Part shown: piece by piece, positions 28,558 through 36,828 of the stretch
Numbering within the stretch: position 1 is the stretch's first letter
Layout of the letters: the number at the start of each line of letters is the position of its first letter
Assembly (NCBI GenBank): GCA_019058445.1
Contig: JAHPZA010000007.1
Location: forward strand, 1-64,000
Reading direction: 5' to 3'
DNA length: 64,000 nt
DNA from: Promethearchaeota archaeon
Lineage (GTDB): Archaea; Asgardarchaeota; Lokiarchaeia; Sigyniarchaeales; SOKP01
The notes under the pieces: model-generated
The model's database searches: none
Seen by the model: only the letters and a program-made list of their open reading frames with translations
Told to the model about the DNA's origin: nothing
Made by a program: the position numbers and the translations under genes

Positions 28558-28707
28558 TTAACGGACTTTAATCCTTTTAATCACGTCGGGACGCTTCTTA
28601 TAGAGAATTCTAAAACCGCAATGCGAGCATTTGATCCCTGGCAAAGCGCTTAGTTCCTTCTTGCTTACTTCTTTGCCACAGTTTTTACGTGCGCATACGT
28701 ATTTAAT
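28558..28707 (-). CDS. rpoP: DNA-directed RNA polymerase subunit P (Rpo12), no standard start codon
   Basis: A 49-residue frame ending at TAA 28558-28560 is unmistakably Rpo12/Rpb12: KYVCARKNCGKEVSK, then LPGIKCSHCGFRILYKKRPDVIKR and a basic end. The zinc knuckle has C-x4-C at the front where C-x2-C is usual, plus CSHC. The frame has no ATG, GTG or TTG before the first Cys; the nearest candidate is ATT (28705-28707). A GTG 11 nt upstream (28716-28718) would be in frame only if the A5 run had one A fewer. Either a rare ATT start or a one-base error is implied. Too short for ordinary gene calling. Confidence 0.85.
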   Translation of the reverse strand: MKYVCARKNCGKEVSKKELSALPGIKCSHCGFRILYKKRPDVIKRIKVR

Positions 28708-28872
28708 TTTTGATCACATCAAAAGATTTTATTTTATAATATCTTGAATAATTAACAAGAATTAAATTTTTCGCTTTTATTCAAGGTCTTGTTGAAGCAA
28801 AAATAATCATTTATCTTTAGGAATCGTTATTAAATAAAGGATTGTTTAAAATTTAGAAGATTGATTTGAGAG

Positions 28873-29799
28873 TCATGAAAAGATCTCATTTTGTATCTTT
28901 AAGTGGTTGATAAGTTCTTTATAACGATTGCGAATAGTGGCCTCAGTTACACCTGCCGCCAAAGAAATTTCTCTTTGTGTCCTACGTTCTCCTTCCTGCA
29001 TAGCAGCAACATATAAAGCAGCGCCCGCAAGACCCGTAGGCGCTTTTCCTGCAGTGATACGAAATTTTTTCGCTAATTTTAATATTTCTGCTGCCCTATT
29101 TTGGGTACTTCCAGACAGGTTTAATTCTGCGCAAAATCGAGGTATAAAATTTATGGGAGAAGATACTTTGATGCTTATTCTTAGCTCATTTATAATCAAT
29201 CTATAACAGCGAGCAATCTTTTTTTTATCAACTGAAGCAAATTCAATAAAATCATCGAGCGTTTTAGGAATACTATTTATCCGGCAAGCGGCATATATAG
29301 AGGCAATTAGCATTGCTTCAATTGATCTGCCTCTTATAAGATTTTTATTAGCCATTTTTCGATAAATATGTGCTGAAGATTCTTTTATATCCTTAGATAA
29401 ATTTAATTGAGAGGCAAATCTATCTAATTCATTCATCGCATAAGCTAAGTTTCGATCAATAGACTTATTAGTTCTAGTTCTTACGTGCCATTTTCTTAAT
29501 CGATATACTTCGGCTTTCATTTTAGGACTAATAGATTTTCCAAAAGCATCCTTGTTTTTCCAACCTATCATAGTTGACAATCCTTTATCATGTAATGTGA
29601 GAGTTGTAGGGGCTCCGACTCTCACCTTATTATTAGCCTCTTCTGCTGAAAATGCCCTCCATTCGGGACCGGAGTCAATGATCTTTTGAGTTAACACCAA
29701 ACCACAGTCGTTACATATGATTTCGGCTCGTGAATTATCTAAAATTAAATTATTATTACCACATTCCGGACACAAATTTGTTATATCTTCCGACGTAAT
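28873..29799 (-). CDS. tfb: Transcription initiation factor TFB
   Basis: About 308 aa. Bridges TBP-DNA and RNA polymerase. The zinc ribbon CPECGNNNLIL...CNDCGLVL is followed by the B-reader/linker (SGPEWRAFSAEE, RVGAPTTLTLHDKGLSTMIG) and two cyclin folds (about 110-300), ending with AAGVTEATIRNRYKEL. TTG at 29773-29775 directly before the first Cys would give a ribbon with no lead-in. An ATT at 29797-29799 gives eight more residues (TSEDITNL), matching the N-terminus of the second TFB. I extended to ATT, but the start is unsure. rpoP is downstream in the same direction. Confidence 0.9.
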   Translation of the reverse strand: MTSEDITNLCPECGNNNLILDNSRAEIICNDCGLVLTQKIIDSGPEWRAFSAEEANNKVRVGAPTTLTLHDKGLSTMIGWKNKDAFGKSISPKMKAEVYRLRKWHVRTRTNKSIDRNLAYAMNELDRFASQLNLSKDIKESSAHIYRKMANKNLIRGRSIEAMLIASIYAACRINSIPKTLDDFIEFASVDKKKIARCYRLIINELRISIKVSSPINFIPRFCAELNLSGSTQNRAAEILKLAKKFRITAGKAPTGLAGAALYVAAMQEGERRTQREISLAAGVTEATIRNRYKELINHLKIQNEIFS

Positions 29800-30119
29800 T
29801 TAACCAACCCTTTAAAATATCTTATCTCTAAGTTCTATAATTTTTTTTACATTTTTAAATGTTTGCGTTTTAACAATTGTTTGGTTAATAATGATATTAA
29901 TTTTTTTTATTCCGTTTTCTATAAAATTTTAACTCTTTGATAGAATATTTTTGTCGGCTAATATAAGAAAAATTAAAAATTTTTATTCAACAGGTAGATT
30001 TTGAAAATTAAACCGATAAATTGATTTTTAAAAGCCTAATCTAAAATTCGTTGAATTTTTAAAGATATTAGAAAAGTTAATCGAAATATTTTAATAGGGG
30101 GTTTTTTTCATTTTAATTA
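29800..30119 (+). other. AT-rich intergenic region, one repeated motif
   Basis: About 320 bp without a supportable gene. It contains TTTTTGTCGG at 29948-29957 followed by CTAATATAAG, similar to motifs near 38687 and 43686, and several A/T runs. It must hold the divergent promoters of tfb and the zinc-finger gene at 30120. I see no tRNA-like or hairpin structure. Confidence 0.4.
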
Positions 30120-30587
30120 ATGCGACAAATTTATAAGTCACATGGAAAACACTGTTATCTCCGTTCTTTTAAGACTTCTTGTCCACGTTGTGGAGATGAT
30201 GTTTTGTACTGGGAATGTACCCATGGATGTAAGGTATTTTTCCAATATCCTCCATATGGGAGATTAATAAGACATATTTGTAAAAGATATGAAGGGAAGA
30301 GTCAAGCTTCTGGGAATAAATACCCGGTAATTGTAAAAAAACCAAAGGGTTTACTAGGAAAAGCCTCGCCTAGTTGTCCCGCTTGTGGAAAAATATTTAA
30401 AACAGAAGTGAATTTAAGGGAACATTTAAAACAACTAAAGAAATCTGATTATTTACATAAACTCTATTTTGGACAAGAGATAGTAATTGAAAATGAGAAT
30501 GAGGTAAAAAATAAGATCCCAAATGAAAAAATAAGAATTCATTATAGACCTATTTTTGGGAGAATTAATGTAAAGAAGAAAAACTAA
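30120..30587 (+). CDS. Uncharacterised zinc-finger protein
   Basis: 155 aa. The N-terminal half has a C4-like site (SCPRCGDDVLYWECTHGCKV). The middle has CPACGKIFKTEVNLREHLKQLKKSDYLH, a pattern close to a C2H2 finger (C-x2-C-x12-H, then a later His). The rest is basic (final GRINVKKKN). It may bind nucleic acid or protein. It is divergent from tfb but no specific partner is evident. I do not recognise the family. Confidence 0.65.
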   Translation: MRQIYKSHGKHCYLRSFKTSCPRCGDDVLYWECTHGCKVFFQYPPYGRLIRHICKRYEGKSQASGNKYPVIVKKPKGLLGKASPSCPACGKIFKTEVNLREHLKQLKKSDYLHKLYFGQEIVIENENEVKNKIPNEKIRIHYRPIFGRINVKKKN

Positions 30588-30715
30588 GTGTTTTTAAAAC
30601 TATTGCTATCCATAAATTTTTATTAAAATTTTTATAATTATATTTATAAAAAAGTTTAAATCTAAGATTTTTATTATTATTGATGTATAAAAATCGAAAA
30701 TAAGGAAATGAAAAA

Positions 30716-31321
30716 ATGCCAGTAGATCCCGCAACTGCTGTTTATAATTTAATGCAAGCAGATCCTCATATTATTGCCGCAACGGTTATTTCAGGCTCAA
30801 ATGAAATAATTTATACAACAGATAACTGGGATATAAGTGCGGATATAGGCAGAGTCATTTCAAGTTGGGTTGCTCAGAATGCTCAATTTATAATGGTCTC
30901 TGGAGTAAAGTATTCTATGCTACAATGTGAACCGGAAAGACTCGTTGCTACCTCTATCCGTGGTGAGGGAAGTATTGTAGCTGCAAAAGATGATGAGCAT
31001 AAATTAATTGCTTATCTTGAACCGGATGGATATGCCCCTGGAGCTGCTATGGATGTACAGAGAACGATTACTTCAATGAGTTCTAGATCGCACTATATGG
31101 GAGATGATGCTCAATTAGGTAAAAGTATGCCTGCTGCAGCTTCGGCATCTCCAAGCATAGATCCTCAATTAAAAGGGGAAATTGAAGCATTTTTAGAATG
31201 GATCAAAGATACTGATGGACTTTCGGGCTATATAAATTATTATTTGCAGCAAAATAATGCCCAAATAATATCTGAGCTCTCAAAAATTTATAGTGAGTTA
31301 AGGCAGATTTTTGGAGTTTAA
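30716..31321 (+). CDS. Roadblock/LC7-like domain protein
   Basis: 201 aa. Residues about 12-110 fit the Roadblock/LC7 fold: ATVISGSNEIIYTTDNWD strand pair, the helix ISADIGRVISSWV, and strands with LVATSIRGEGSIVAAKD and KLIAYLEPDG. A second part (about 130-201) has an Ala/Ser linker and a helical end. Roadblock proteins regulate small GTPases (MglB with MglA, Ragulator with Rag) and are expanded in Asgard archaea. The assignment is by pattern, not strong identity. An MglA-like GTPase domain occurs at 45191, not adjacent. Confidence 0.6.
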   Translation: MPVDPATAVYNLMQADPHIIAATVISGSNEIIYTTDNWDISADIGRVISSWVAQNAQFIMVSGVKYSMLQCEPERLVATSIRGEGSIVAAKDDEHKLIAYLEPDGYAPGAAMDVQRTITSMSSRSHYMGDDAQLGKSMPAAASASPSIDPQLKGEIEAFLEWIKDTDGLSGYINYYLQQNNAQIISELSKIYSELRQIFGV

Positions 31322-31567
31322 CTTTTTTCTTAATTTTATGAAGTTGATATCAATTTAAGACTAGTGTAATTTTGAAGAACCAATGATATATAAGTTCAAT
31401 TAAGCTTTTAATTCCTCTTTGTTAATAGGTAATGCTGTTAGGATTCAAATATTTTATTCATTACTTTGATGCCCGAAAATAACAATTATTAAATAAAATT
31501 TTTTCATTTTTTATTAAATCTTCAATTATATCGATAAGTTTAAAATTTTATTAGCATTTTTGACCAT

Positions 31568-32644
31568 ATGGAAGTTGGCGTTATAGCTGCAAGTGGTTAT
31601 GCCGGTGGAGAGGCTGTTAGGTTACTAAGTTATCATCCTAATGTGGACTTAACATACATAACCTCTCGGAAACTAATCTCTAAATATTTTCATTCAATTT
31701 ATCCAAATTTTCGAAAAATCTCTAATCTGAAATTTGAGGAATATAATGTTGAAAAGGCAAAAGAAAAATGTGATATTGTATTTTTAGCGGTTCCTCATGG
31801 AGTTTCACAAGATATGGTTCCTGGATTATTAGAAGCAGGGTTAAAAGTAATAGATTTAAGTGCGGATTTTCGCTTAAAAGATAAAACAATTTATCAACAC
31901 TATTATAAAAAGGAACATTCTCATCCTGAACTCTTAGATAACGCAGTCTATGGCTTACCTGAATTACATCGTGAAGAGATTAAAAATGCAAATTTAATAG
32001 CAGTGGCAGGATGTCATGCTTCAAGCGCTATTTATGGTCTATATCCCTTAGTTAATGAGAATTTAATTGAAGTAAGTAATATTATAGTTGATTCGAAAAC
32101 CGGATCTTCTGGCTCTGGCGCAGGCTTTAATGAATCAACTCACCATCCGATTAGAGCTAATAGCATTCGACCATATAAGATGACCGGCCATAGACATACT
32201 GCAGAAATAGAACAAGAATTAACATGTATTCTTCAAAAAAATAAAAAACTAAATCAACAAGTTAAAGTGGGATTTTCTGCACATGGCGTCAATTTAGTAC
32301 GAGGAATCTTGTCTACGTCCCATGTTTTTTTTAATGAAACACAAGAAATTGATGAGAAAATATTATTTAAAGCATATAGGATGGCGTATGATAAAGAACC
32401 ATTTATACGATTAATTAATCAAAAAATAGGAACTTTTAGATTACCCGATCCAAAACTAATTAGCGGAACGAACTATTCAGATGTAGGGTTCCAAATTGAT
32501 AAGAGAATGAATCGAATAGTAGTTTTATGTACACTTGATAATTTAGTTAAAGGAACTGCTGGAAATGCTGTTCAATGCATGAATATAATGTGTGGGTTCC
32601 CCGAACGTTCCGGACTTGAATTTCCGGGATTTTTCCCGTTATAA
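31568..32644 (+). CDS. N-acetyl-gamma-glutamyl-phosphate reductase / LysY
   Basis: 358 aa. NADPH-dependent reductase of arginine (ArgC) or LysW-carried lysine/arginine synthesis (LysY). The N-terminal Rossmann motif is IAASGYAGGEAVRLL, the catalytic Cys is in AVAGCHASSA (about 149), and the GSSGSGAGFNESTHHPIRANSIRPYKMTG-type region (about 178-206) with HRHTAEIEQEL is closest to archaeal LysY-type enzymes. No LysW carrier or other pathway gene is adjacent, so ArgC and LysY cannot be separated. Confidence 0.85.
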   Translation: MEVGVIAASGYAGGEAVRLLSYHPNVDLTYITSRKLISKYFHSIYPNFRKISNLKFEEYNVEKAKEKCDIVFLAVPHGVSQDMVPGLLEAGLKVIDLSADFRLKDKTIYQHYYKKEHSHPELLDNAVYGLPELHREEIKNANLIAVAGCHASSAIYGLYPLVNENLIEVSNIIVDSKTGSSGSGAGFNESTHHPIRANSIRPYKMTGHRHTAEIEQELTCILQKNKKLNQQVKVGFSAHGVNLVRGILSTSHVFFNETQEIDEKILFKAYRMAYDKEPFIRLINQKIGTFRLPDPKLISGTNYSDVGFQIDKRMNRIVVLCTLDNLVKGTAGNAVQCMNIMCGFPERSGLEFPGFFPL

Positions 32645-32712
32645 CTGTTAAAGTTATTCTTATCTTCCCTTAATGTTAACCCTTAAATTTTATATCATTG
32701 AAGTAAGATCCC

Positions 32713-32931
32713 TTACGAGAGAAAAAAGCTCATCAGTATAACAATTAATATTGGAATTAGACATAACAAACCAACACATCCCACGAAACTATTTCTCCAT
32801 TTTACATAATGATTTGGGTCCAAAATTATACCACAATTAGGACATTGCTTGAGTGTAGGATTATTAATTTCTGTATTGCAATTATAACATTCAAAGATAT
32901 CACTTTGATCATTAGGTTTTAGATTTGACAT
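32713..32931 (-). CDS. Small zinc-ribbon membrane protein
   Basis: 72 aa. An N-terminal zinc ribbon (CYNCNTEI...CPNCGIIL) joined to one hydrophobic helix at the C-terminus (about 50-71). Tail-anchored topology with the ribbon in the cytosol is likely. This makes it a plausible client of a Get3-type pathway, but that is inference. No specific function recognised. Confidence 0.65.
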   Translation of the reverse strand: MSNLKPNDQSDIFECYNCNTEINNPTLKQCPNCGIILDPNHYVKWRNSFVGCVGLLCLIPILIVILMSFFLS

Positions 32932-33039
32932 ATAACAAGAATTCCTAAACTTGATATTTTGGAGTTTATTATTATACTATAATACTTAAATAAAATATAA
33001 TTTTAAAAGAATTGCTAAAAATAGGTATGAAAATTTAAA

Positions 33040-33843
33040 ATGTCCGGATACATCGGTAAAAGTATTAGAATGGAAAGAATTATGAATAGGGAAAACGGAA
33101 AAGCAATTATCATCCCAATGGATCATGGATTAACCGTTGGACCCATCAAGGGAATTGAAAATAATTTGGGGGAATTAGTGAATAAGGTTGCCTTAGGTGG
33201 GGCGAATGCTGTATTAGGTCATATAGGAATTCCATTATATGCGCACAGAGGGTATGGTCCTGATATCGGGTTGATATTACATCTCTCAGGATCAACCTCA
33301 TTAAGTCCAATGTCAAATTATAAAGTGTTAGTAAATAATGTATTAGAGGCCGTTAAATTAGGGGCTGATGGAGTTTCGCTCCATATTAACATAGGGACTC
33401 AAGCTGATCCAGAGATGCTTGAAACTCTAGGCAGCGTTTCAAGAGAATGCAGGGAATATGGAATGCCTCTCTTGGCGATGATGTATCCTAGAGGCGAAAA
33501 TATAAAGGATGAATATGATGTTCAAGTTGTAAAGATTGCTGCGAGGGTTGCTGCCGAATTAGGTGCCGATATTGTAAAAACAAATTGGACGGGAGATCCA
33601 GATTCCTTTAAAGAGGTGGTTAAGGGATGCATGGCTCCGGTTATCATCGCAGGAGGAGAAAAGGCAGGAATAAGAGGGATATTAGAAATCACAAAGCAAT
33701 CAATAGAAGTAGGTGGTGCTGGCGTAGCGTATGGCAGAAACGTTTTTCAAGCCGAAGATCCTACAAAAGTGGTAAAAGCCTTGTATTTAATTGTAAATAA
33801 AAATTATGAGGTAGATGAGGCCTATAGAGAAGCAAAGCTTTAA
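33040..33843 (+). CDS. Class I aldolase-type enzyme (ADH synthase / archaeal FBA family)
   Basis: 267 aa. TIM-barrel Schiff-base aldolase of the DhnA family. Motifs: [12 protein letters not shown] near residue 25, [29 protein letters not shown] with the Schiff-base Lys near 183, and IIAGGEK with [13 protein letters not shown] for phosphate binding. The family includes 2-amino-3,7-dideoxy-D-threo-hept-6-ulosonate synthase (archaeal aromatic amino acid route) and archaeal fructose-bisphosphate aldolase. A separate class II FBA gene at 57161 leaves the ADH synthase role more likely here. Confidence 0.8.
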   Translation: MSGYIGKSIRMERIMNRENGKAIIIPMDHGLTVGPIKGIENNLGELVNKVALGGANAVLGHIGIPLYAHRGYGPDIGLILHLSGSTSLSPMSNYKVLVNNVLEAVKLGADGVSLHINIGTQADPEMLETLGSVSRECREYGMPLLAMMYPRGENIKDEYDVQVVKIAARVAAELGADIVKTNWTGDPDSFKEVVKGCMAPVIIAGGEKAGIRGILEITKQSIEVGGAGVAYGRNVFQAEDPTKVVKALYLIVNKNYEVDEAYREAKL

Positions 33844-33889
33844 TTTTTTTTTTAGTTTAGTTAATTAAATAAAAAATCTCATCAGAATA

Positions 33890-34252
33890 ATGATACCCCT
33901 AGTAAAAAAAGATATTTTAATTGAGAATTTAAAAATTTATCTGGTCTTATTTAAGTTACATAATAGTTTCCTCTTGTTAATTTCTGATCAAAAAGAGATG
34001 GGCCTTGGAAATGTGACTCTGGGAAGCCCTCCATTGACCGAGGGATTAAAATCAATTTCAGCATCTTATAACTTATTCGGTGTTGATAAAAAATTATTAA
34101 GTACCATAATTTCTGAGAAAGCGTCTCATATTTTGAAAAAACCCGTTTTATTACTCCTTTTCTTAAGAGATAAAATAAAAGAGGAAGAAATTGCAAAATC
34201 CCTTTTGAATTTTTTAATTGAAATTTTGACAGAAATAGTTGAAAAAGATTAA
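33890..34252 (+). CDS. PAC4/PAC3-like proteasome assembly chaperone homologue (tentative)
   Basis: 120 aa. Short alpha/beta protein: paired strands at the N-terminus (KIYLVLFKLHNSFLLLISD), a glycine turn (MGLGNVTLGSPP), a central LFGVDKKLLSTIISEKASHILKKPVLLLLFL block and a final amphipathic helix. This order resembles the small proteasome assembly chaperones PAC3/PAC4. The match is structural and weak. A PAC2-type gene 5 kb away adds modest support. The aldolase gene is 46 bp upstream in the same direction. Confidence 0.4.
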   Translation: MIPLVKKDILIENLKIYLVLFKLHNSFLLLISDQKEMGLGNVTLGSPPLTEGLKSISASYNLFGVDKKLLSTIISEKASHILKKPVLLLLFLRDKIKEEEIAKSLLNFLIEILTEIVEKD

Positions 34253-34320
34253 AATTAGAGAATTATTATATAAACATATAATATTCCGAGATCGCTGGTT
34301 AATAGTTAAAATCTCTTCAA

Positions 34321-34480
34321 GCAGGGATAACCAAGCCTGGTCAACGGTGCCGGACTCTATTGAGATTTATTCTCATAAGCTGGACTCAAGATCTTTAAAA
34401 ATTAATTTCCGTTGATATACCAACTCTGATGAGATATCCGGTCTCATAGGAGTACGTGGGTTCGAATCCCACTCCCTGCA
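34321..34480 (+). tRNA. tRNA-Leu (probably CAA) with two introns in the anticodon loop
   Basis: Acceptor GCAGGGA/TCCCTGC, discriminator A, D-stem ACC/GGT, class II variable arm (TCTCATAGGAGTAC) and T-arm GTGGG-TTCGAAT-CCCAC are clear. The anticodon stem is CCGGA/TCCGG. The loop is interrupted by about 80 nt in which CTCAAGA can be assembled as CTC (34355-34357) plus AAGA (34388-34391), leaving introns at about 34358-34387 (30 nt) and 34392-34436 (45 nt). This gives an 85-nt tRNA with anticodon CAA. The duplicated GGACTC at the first junction makes the exact cut ambiguous. Confidence 0.72.
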
Positions 34481-34486
34481 TCTAAT

Positions 34487-34604
34487 GCGGGAATTGCCAA
34501 GTCTGGTTAATGGTGTTTTCGAGCTTTTTCGAAAGCCGACTTGAGGCGCTGGACTTAGAATCCAGTCTTGTAGAAGTTCGGGGGTTCAAATCCCTCTTCC
34601 CGCA
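34487..34604 (+). tRNA. tRNA-Leu (TAG) with an intron in the D-arm
   Basis: Acceptor GCGGGAA/TTCCCGC, discriminator A, anticodon arm CTGGA-CTTAGAA-TCCAG (anticodon TAG), long variable arm and T-arm GGGGG-TTCAAAT-CCCTC. The anticodon loop is uninterrupted. About 31 nt (34514-34544, with a TTTCGA/TCGAAA hairpin) split the D-arm between GCCAAGTCTGGTTAATGG and GGC. Removing them gives an 87-nt leucine tRNA. Only 6 bp separate it from the preceding tRNA-Leu, so both are likely on one transcript. Confidence 0.85.
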
Positions 34605-34776
34605 TAAAAATATTAAAAATGATGAGGGTAATTATTTTCTTGTTTGAAACTCATAATGGAAAATTTTTAATTTCTTAATTGATTTAAACATCTACCTAGC
34701 AAACTAGTTAATTATGATTTTTTTAAAGGAAAAACCTTAGTTAACTATCATTCTAAAATTTGCTGGTATTTACACA

Positions 34777-34881
34777 GCTCTCGTAGTGTAGCTCGGCCAA
34801 AGTCTCCTTGATTCCAAAGGTGACAGCGAGGCATGCTAGGCTTTCACCCTGGTGACCCGGGTTCAAATCCCGGCGAGAGCA
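34777..34881 (+). tRNA. tRNA-Glu (TTC) with an intron in the D-loop
   Basis: Acceptor GCTCTCG/CGAGAGC, discriminator A, anticodon arm CTAGG-CTTTCAC-CCTGG (anticodon TTC), T-arm CCGGG-TTCAAAT-CCCGG. The D-arm GTGTAGCTCGGCCAA...GCAT is interrupted by about 30 nt (34801-34830). The spliced product is 75 nt with a normal Glu D-loop. The anticodon loop itself has no intron. Boundaries are inferred from the mature fold. Confidence 0.85.
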
Positions 34882-34917
34882 TCCAACGCTTTATGCGTTT
34901 ATGCATTGGAAAACCAA

Positions 34918-35084
34918 GCCTCCGTAGCTCAGTTAGGTAGAGCACTGAGTATTAATCATGCTCAGCCCGCCCAAAGCACCCGGCTTTCATAATTGATTAC
35001 CAGTATGACCGGAAGTTAACCGGGCGGTCGCATGTTCGATCCATTAGTGATTCGAATTCCGATTCGCTGGATAAGCCGGGGGCG
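34918..35084 (+). tRNA. tRNA-Asn (GTT) with three introns
   Basis: Exons join to a perfect 74-nt tRNA-Asn: acceptor GCCTCCG/CGGGGGC (one G-U), D-arm GCTC-AGTTAGGTA-GAGC, anticodon arm CCCGG-CTGTTAA-CCGGG, variable CGGTC, T-arm GCATG-TTCGATC-CATGC, discriminator G. Introns: about 34944-34977 (34 nt, between D-stem and anticodon stem, with a CTGAG/CTCAG hairpin), 34986-35014 (29 nt, anticodon loop 33/34) and 35045-35074 (30 nt, in the T-stem 3' strand). 167 minus 93 equals 74. Three introns in one tRNA are known mainly from some Thermoproteales. Confidence 0.85.
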
Positions 35085-35256
35085 TACTTTATTCCCTATT
35101 GCTTTTTATTTTAAAAATTTGATCTTTCCTGCACGACCATCATTTTTTCTTTATATATTTTCAAAATATTCAACAATAAATTTTCTACTTAAAAATAGCA
35201 TAATAACCATTTCAATCGTAAATTTAGAGATTAATTCGATATTAATAGGTGATTCA

Positions 35257-35595
35257 ATGGAAGGAGGAAAGAAAGGATATATAGTACTCTGGATATTCAT
35301 GGGAATAATTTTATTTATAACTATACTTTATCCCATTTTTGGCATAAATTTAAAATATCAGATTGGAACTGCTATAAGCACAACGCTTATAAAATTAGGA
35401 AGCATTTTGATTATGGTAGGGACTATAATCCTTATTTTAGGCTTTATTATGTTATTTATCTCTGGGACAGGTTCAGGAGCGTTAAAACCAATGTTAATCG
35501 GGTTCTTTTTAATAGTTCTGGGAGTAATACTTATTGATCCGATGGGTACAAGCTATTTCACTCAAGGCAGAGAGGCCCCGAAAGGATATCATTAA
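35257..35595 (+). CDS. Small membrane protein, three helices
   Basis: 112 aa starting at ATG 35257 (preceded by a GGTGA Shine-Dalgarno-like sequence). A longer frame to the left runs into tRNA-Asn and is rejected. Predicted helices lie near 9-30, 42-67 and 77-95, with a polar C-terminus (FTQGREAPKGYH). Not recognised. A small membrane protein of similar size follows convergently at 35693. Confidence 0.6.
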   Translation: MEGGKKGYIVLWIFMGIILFITILYPIFGINLKYQIGTAISTTLIKLGSILIMVGTIILILGFIMLFISGTGSGALKPMLIGFFLIVLGVILIDPMGTSYFTQGREAPKGYH

Positions 35596-35692
35596 TATTA
35601 ATTAGAATTATGTTAATTCTGCCTTGAATAAAAAATAACATAGTGTTTTTTAGAGATAAAAGTCAAATTCCCACATAAAAAATTCAACAAAT

Positions 35693-35926
35693 TCATACTC
35701 TAAAATATCTTAAACCGGTATATAATCCTGTCATCCACACAAGCATTATACCCGAAACAATAAGTAAAACAGCGTAGCGTTTTGCAAAACGTCCTCCAAT
35801 AATCAACAATACAAATCCAGCAATAAGGCCCAAAAAACCTAATAGTGAAGCAAAAGCAATTAAAAATTGAATTGCATCCGCTACTCTTGAAAAATACCCT
35901 GTGTAAATCATTTTAAATTTCCTCAT
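35693..35926 (-). CDS. Small membrane protein
   Basis: 77 aa with two to three hydrophobic helices (about 15-44 and 52-70) separated by a basic loop (GGRFAKRYA). No known family. Convergent with the membrane protein at 35257-35595 (gap 97 bp). Its short size and upstream AT-rich promoter are the only other evidence. Confidence 0.5.
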   Translation of the reverse strand: MRKFKMIYTGYFSRVADAIQFLIAFASLLGFLGLIAGFVLLIIGGRFAKRYAVLLIVSGIMLVWMTGLYTGLRYFRV

Positions 35927-36030
35927 ATTTTAGGGACGCGAAGTATTGTACTTAAGAAGAAGTTAAGTTGAATATATTTAAAAGAAAAATATTGATCTCT
36001 TTTAAGTGATATTTCAAACTAATCTGCTAT

Positions 36031-36828
36031 CTAGTAATATTCGGATAACTTATTATTAACTTTCTCATGAATTTCTCTACAAATATCGGTTTTAATTTCA
36101 TCTGGCACATATTGCATATAAGATTCTACTGTGTGGTTAATAATGGGCTTAATACTGGCCATAAATTTTTCAATTTTGACTTCCTTTGCGAGATATAGTT
36201 TTTCGTAAGTATTTATATAGGACCTATTTAATGTTTTTAGCCAAGTCTGCCCTATAGATTCCAGATTTTTTCTAATTTGAATTGATTTTTTATCATTATA
36301 ATTTTCAAACACCCAATCATATTTTTCAAAAACCTCACTAAAATGATCTAAAATGTAGTCCTGAATTCTTAAACTCAAATCGGTATTCGCATTCAAAAAG
36401 ACGATAATCATGTAATTTTTATCTTGAAAAAATATTTTTATTTTTATGTTAGTACCGCCAATTCCAACATGCCGCAGATTTTCAATTTTTACATTTTCAG
36501 CAAATCCAATCAACGAGCTAAGATACATTGAGATAAAATCTGAAAGATCATCCTGATCTTGATTTAAATATTTTTCAATTGGACCAAATCTATTTCTACT
36601 ATTTCCATCATATTCATATGTTAGTATTGAGATTCCAGCTTTATTAGATAGTATAATACCGATAATTGGGGGGATTTGATTAAAGTTAAATAAAGATAAA
36701 AATGCTCTCCTTGAATTGAGTTCACTTCCAATAAGAAATTTGTCGTAATCATAAGGAATATTAGAACTATTATCAATAACTGGCAAGTTATTTAGAGGTT
36801 TTTCAAACTTATGATCTAATGCTCTCAT
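36031..36828 (-). CDS. Longin-like domain protein
   Basis: 265 aa. Residues about 50-170 have the alternating pattern of longin/roadblock-related folds: IPPIIGIILSNKAGISILTYEYDG, a helix FISMYLSSLIGFAEN, then IRHVGIGG-like strands (LRHVGIGGTNIKIKIFFQDKNYMIIVFLN) and a helix IQDYILDHFSEVFEKY. The C-terminal 90 residues are helical. Longin domains work with small GTPases in trafficking in eukaryotes and are common in Asgard archaea. The call is by fold pattern, so moderate. The adjacent TPR gene (37022) is divergent. Confidence 0.55.
   Translation of the reverse strand: MRALDHKFEKPLNNLPVIDNSSNIPYDYDKFLIGSELNSRRAFLSLFNFNQIPPIIGIILSNKAGISILTYEYDGNSRNRFGPIEKYLNQDQDDLSDFISMYLSSLIGFAENVKIENLRHVGIGGTNIKIKIFFQDKNYMIIVFLNANTDLSLRIQDYILDHFSEVFEKYDWVFENYNDKKSIQIRKNLESIGQTWLKTLNRSYINTYEKLYLAKEVKIEKFMASIKPIINHTVESYMQYVPDEIKTDICREIHEKVNNKLSEYY

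Noticed and set aside
34355..34360. Anticodon CTA (amber suppressor) in the first tRNA-Leu
   Set aside because: It appears only if a single intron at 37/38 is assumed. The two-intron model gives a normal Leu anticodon CAA and an 85-nt tRNA.
35032..35256. N-terminal extension of the membrane protein at 35257
   Set aside because: It runs through tRNA-Asn and a non-hydrophobic AT-rich stretch; ATG 35257 has a ribosome-binding sequence.
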